This document shows, piece after piece, positions 60,936-64,000 of a stretch of DNA of 64,000 bases (position 1 is its first letter; the number at the start of each line of letters is the position of its first letter). Below the pieces are notes generated by a model, which saw only the letters and a list, made by a program, of their open reading frames with translations, had not been told where the DNA came from and did no database searches. The translations under genes were made by a program, and so were the position numbers. Source of the DNA: Phoenix dactylifera (lineage: Eukaryota; Streptophyta; Magnoliopsida; Arecales; Arecaceae); assembly GCF_009389715.1 (NCBI RefSeq), contig NC_052399.1:21917646-21981645 (forward strand), read 5' to 3'.

Positions 60936-62516
60936 ATAGTTTCAGGTTTACTTTTAAGCAATATATTGCGACAACTGTTGATGTAGGCTTGTGGCAATTC
61001 TCTCTTCGTTTTAAAGCGTAAGAAATCACATGCTGAGAGTGAGACCGGGAGCCGGCCGTCTTCATATGCCACTGTTAAACCGAGAGAAAGTTCAAACTAG
61101 AAGAAAGAGGTCTGATATCTTCTGGACAAAGAAAGCTTTAATTCTTTTAAGGGAACATGGTGATATGGCGTCATCAAACTTTTGATTTTTCTTACCTAGC
61201 TAGTATATTTAAATACAGCCATTTAGTGTCACAATGTCAGACCTATTATGGCTCAACACTTGGAAATGCATAGATTATGTTTAGATTGACACGCCAACAA
61301 AAAGAGATAAGCTCAGCTGTAGGAACTGTGATTAGCCTTAAGAACATAAGTATCAACTAGTGTGCCAATAAAAGATTGTGGAAAGGGAGTTTTAGGCCAA
61401 AGCCAACACAAGCTTGCACTTCGGAAGTTGGATCTGAAACAAATCCAACGTCGCACAAAGTTGCATAAGGGGTTTCTCCCTCCATCTTCACCTTCCGGAT
61501 CCCCAAACACTTGTGTTCTTCCACTTTTACTGGGCTGTTATAGTGTAATCGAGCCAAATCTAACTTTTTTATCCAACTGAGTCTCTGAGTTGAAGAGGGT
61601 GTTATTTGGCAAATAAAGAGTTGCTTATTTAGGTGTTTAACGTAGTGGTGAGATATAACAGCACATTGCTTGTGTATTAGAATTTGTTTTATTAAAATAA
61701 GAAAGAATATTTAACAAGAAACTTGTCCCACCTTGATATGCCATGATTCCCATGCATCATTTATTCATAAACCGCCAAAAAATATAACATCTTTAAACAA
61801 AGATGCTGTCCGTAAGCTGAAAGCTTCCACACCGTCCAAAAGATCCAGCTAAATTTAGTTGTCATAAAACATGAATTTCATTTGTTTTCTTCCTATCAAT
61901 CTCCTCCTGTTCTTGGTCCACCCTTGGAACAGATACTTGCATGAGTACATGACTCTCTGGCTATCTCGTCGAGCACATACTTCCTCTCTTATTTAATCTT
62001 CCACTCCATGGGCCACTCATTTATTTTAAATAGGAAACTAATCAATCTACAGTGGTAGGACCTCACCAACTTCGTTGACGTACCTACGTGTCTTAACTTC
62101 TCCGGCAGAACACCAGAACTGACTGGTTTTGCGTTTCCCTTGCGCTGTTTTTCTAACTTTTCGGACCCGCGGATCTGCCTTAAGATCAGGTCTTGGGAAG
62201 GACGGCGGGCATTTCAACGGATGGATGCGCATAGAAATTCTTAGCAGTTAATTAATCCTAAAAACACATCGGGCCCGCAGACGGAGAACGGATGAGATGA
62301 GCGTACGACGGCAGACATAGATAATTTTTTGATAAAGTTACAAAAACACCCTCTCAATTTATGCCAATGCCGATGACACTCCACGAATTTTAAAAAGTTT
62401 GAAGAAGTCCCTCAAGTTTGCAAACTATTTTAAATTGGTGCTTCAACTCTGGACCAAGGTGCTAGTCTGCTGCTTCAATTGATGAAAATGCTCTTTTCTT
62501 TTTTTAGCCTATTTTA

Positions 62517-62860
62517 ACTTTAAAAACTATGCAAATGGATGAATAGTCGGATCATCCATATAGCCACTTTAAAATCTATGCATGCAAATGAATATTCGGA
62601 TTATTCTTACTTTGAGATCCATGCAGGTGGATGAATATTTGGATCGATTCGAGATTTATGCAGATAGATGAATGATCCGATCATCCATTGATCACTTTGA
62701 GATCTATGCAGACAGATGAATATTTGGATCATCCATTACATAGATCTCAGAGTGCTCGAAACTCCTTTATTCATCCATCCACATAGATTTCAAAGCGATC
62801 AATGGATGATCAGAATTATTCATCAACTTGAGCATATCTCAAAGCAACCATACATGAATT
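62517..62860. repeat. Short tandem units followed by inverted copies (fold-back)
   Basis: Five direct units of about 40-50 bp, each with a version of ACTTTGAGATCTATGCA plus GATGAATATTTGGATCATCC, are followed by at least two units in reverse orientation (from about 62737: CATAGATCTCAGAGTG; ATAGATTTCAAAGCGATC). A transcript could form a long hairpin. Confidence 0.75.
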
Positions 62861-63380
62861 CGTATGAAGAAAGATGAGCCGCGACGTCATTCTGTGATTG
62901 GTGATCCAGCCGTGGATCCTTTTATAATCTGAAGGCTAATTTGGTCATAATATAATTATATACCACGATAAGATGATCCTGTAAACGGAGACGAACGGAA
63001 AGGCACGTTTGCATGGTGTTTTTAAGCTTAGCCCAATGTTTAAGGCTCTCTCTGTAATTTTACTCAATGGTTTTTATACGCCCCAAAGTGGGCGGAGGCG
63101 TGACAAATTGCACAACGGTGGGCATTTATAATCGATCGGCGATCTGACCGAAAAGGAGAATCCGGTCACTGCCTTAGGCTTCCCTTCTGTTGCTCTGCTT
63201 CGAAGTCAGCGCCTTCGGTGGCCTTGCGTCCACCGGAGACCGAATCTTTAAGCATATTACTACAGCGGTCGAAAGTTTATCCTCACCGGTGAGAGTGTAA
63301 ACCCCAAACCCAAGGAAAGAATAGCAAAAATCTAATGACGTCAAAAAGCGTCAGAAAACGGAGGGTCAAAAGTCCCCCCG
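62861..63380. promoter_or_regulatory. Probable promoter region of the gene at the right edge
   Basis: Moderately GC-rich flank ahead of a CT-rich leader. No TATA box could be assigned with confidence. Confidence 0.35.
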
Positions 63381-63384
63381 CTCG

Positions 63385-64000
63385 TTGCCTTCGCCCACAG
63401 AAGGCACCGCCAACTCTCTCTCTCTGTCTCTCGGCGACAGCTCTCGTTCTTCCGGGTTCCTCTCCTGGGCCTCGTCTCAGTCTCCTATAGGTAAGTCCCT
63501 TCTGCTCGCTTTTTATTGCTTTTTTATTTTTTTTAAAAAAAAACTTGCATCGAGTTCCATTTCGGGCCTTGGTCTCGTTCTCGAGGAATTTGGGTTTAGA
63601 AAAACTTTTGAAGTTTGAGAGTTCGGTCTGATTGTTTTGAATTAAGTCTTGATTCTTCTGTGGGGCTTCTGCAATGGGTTTCTTTTGCTAGAGCTATTGG
63701 GAGTTTGTTTTTGTTTTTCTAAACATGGATATGGTGATTAACTTATGTTGTATTCGCATCAAAGACGGTGGGATCCTTTCCGTTTTTGGGTGGTAATTTA
63801 CAGTAGAGTTTTTTTTCTATTTTTTGGCGGTTTTCTTTATTTAAATTAATGGGAACTGATGGTATGTTGAGTGGTTTCTGTTTTCCTCCCCCTTGGACAG
63901 GTTAGGGGAGTATGGATCCTATTGACGTGCTTCAATTGATTCAATGAGTGGCTCGATCTCTATCTTAATTTCAATTAAAAGATGTTATTTGACTCGAAGT
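63385..64000 (+). other. Probable 5' leader exons of a gene running off the edge
   Basis: A CT-rich exon ends at 63490 with a strong donor (TATAG/GTAAGT). A T-rich intron of about 410 bp ends in the acceptor CTTGGACAG at 63900. The next exon starts GTTAGGGGAGT and carries a short upstream frame, ATG at 63912 to TGA at 63947 (11 codons). This looks like a spliced 5' UTR, with the protein beyond the window. The product is unknown. Confidence 0.45.

Larger units (their letters stand above)
59199..62515. other. Intergenic, fragments of repeats, no gene seen
   Basis: No supported coding gene. Possible repeat pieces are listed separately at 59690-60200 and 60705-60935. The remainder shows short open frames only. 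Confidence 0.55.

Noticed and set aside
61357-61557. Minus-strand 66-residue frame with protein-like composition
   Set aside because: No recognised family, no splice context and no promoter signals; cannot be supported as a gene.

Overview
This is nuclear DNA from a flowering plant, most likely a monocot and perhaps a palm. The assignment is an inference from GC-rich first exons, long transposon-filled introns and the types of gene and repeat. There are no operons and the genes are well separated. Five protein genes can be supported. Two are intronless class II small heat-shock proteins, both on the minus strand (3644-4117 and 8114-8569). One is a two-exon PLASTID MOVEMENT IMPAIRED1-related gene (12532-15996). 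One is an M1 aminopeptidase gene of the APM1 type, spliced here by eye into 19 exons (18824-40357). One is a two-exon PHD / extended-PHD finger gene (54548-55601). A probable 5' leader exon pair of a sixth gene begins near 63380 and runs off the right edge.

Layout. 1-1530: the 5' end of an LTR retroelement on the minus strand, cut by the window edge. 1531-3489: a 5'-truncated LINE ending in a poly(A) tail. 3644-8760: the two heat-shock genes, separated by a second LINE tail, an old TRIM-like remnant and a tandem ~278-bp repeat with snRNA-type promoter motifs. 9083-9563: a MITE with perfect 19-bp terminal inverted repeats. 12.5-16.0 kb: the PMI1-type gene. 16-18.8 kb: a CA/GA microsatellite and a LINE tail just upstream of APM1. 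18.8-40.4 kb: APM1. Its intron 8 holds a LINE with a 15-bp target duplication and a probable MITE inside it. Its intron 17 holds a 4.4-kb hAT DNA transposon with matching ends and an 8-bp target duplication. 40.4-44.4 kb: AT-rich intergenic DNA. 44362-53833: a complete-looking, young Ty1/copia element with 2.2-kb LTRs. 53839-54020: a fragment of plastid ycf2 moved to the nucleus, lying directly against the Copia element. 54.5-55.6 kb: the PHD gene. 58761-59198: a complete small TRIM. The last 5 kb is intergenic, with a fold-back repeat at 62.5-62.9 kb and the new gene's leader at the edge.

The host genes do not form a pathway. The heat-shock pair looks like a local duplication, and each copy keeps a TATA box and heat-shock-element-like motifs. 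The other genes are unrelated housekeeping or regulatory genes: chloroplast movement, peptide trimming and chromatin reading. The main story is how many kinds of mobile DNA have settled between and inside them. I found no clearly new protein system. The less usual signals are snRNA-like promoter motifs shared by two short repeat families, a repeated hairpin motif in the Copia leader, a LysM-like tail on the PMI1-type protein, and the plastid fragment beside the Copia insertion.
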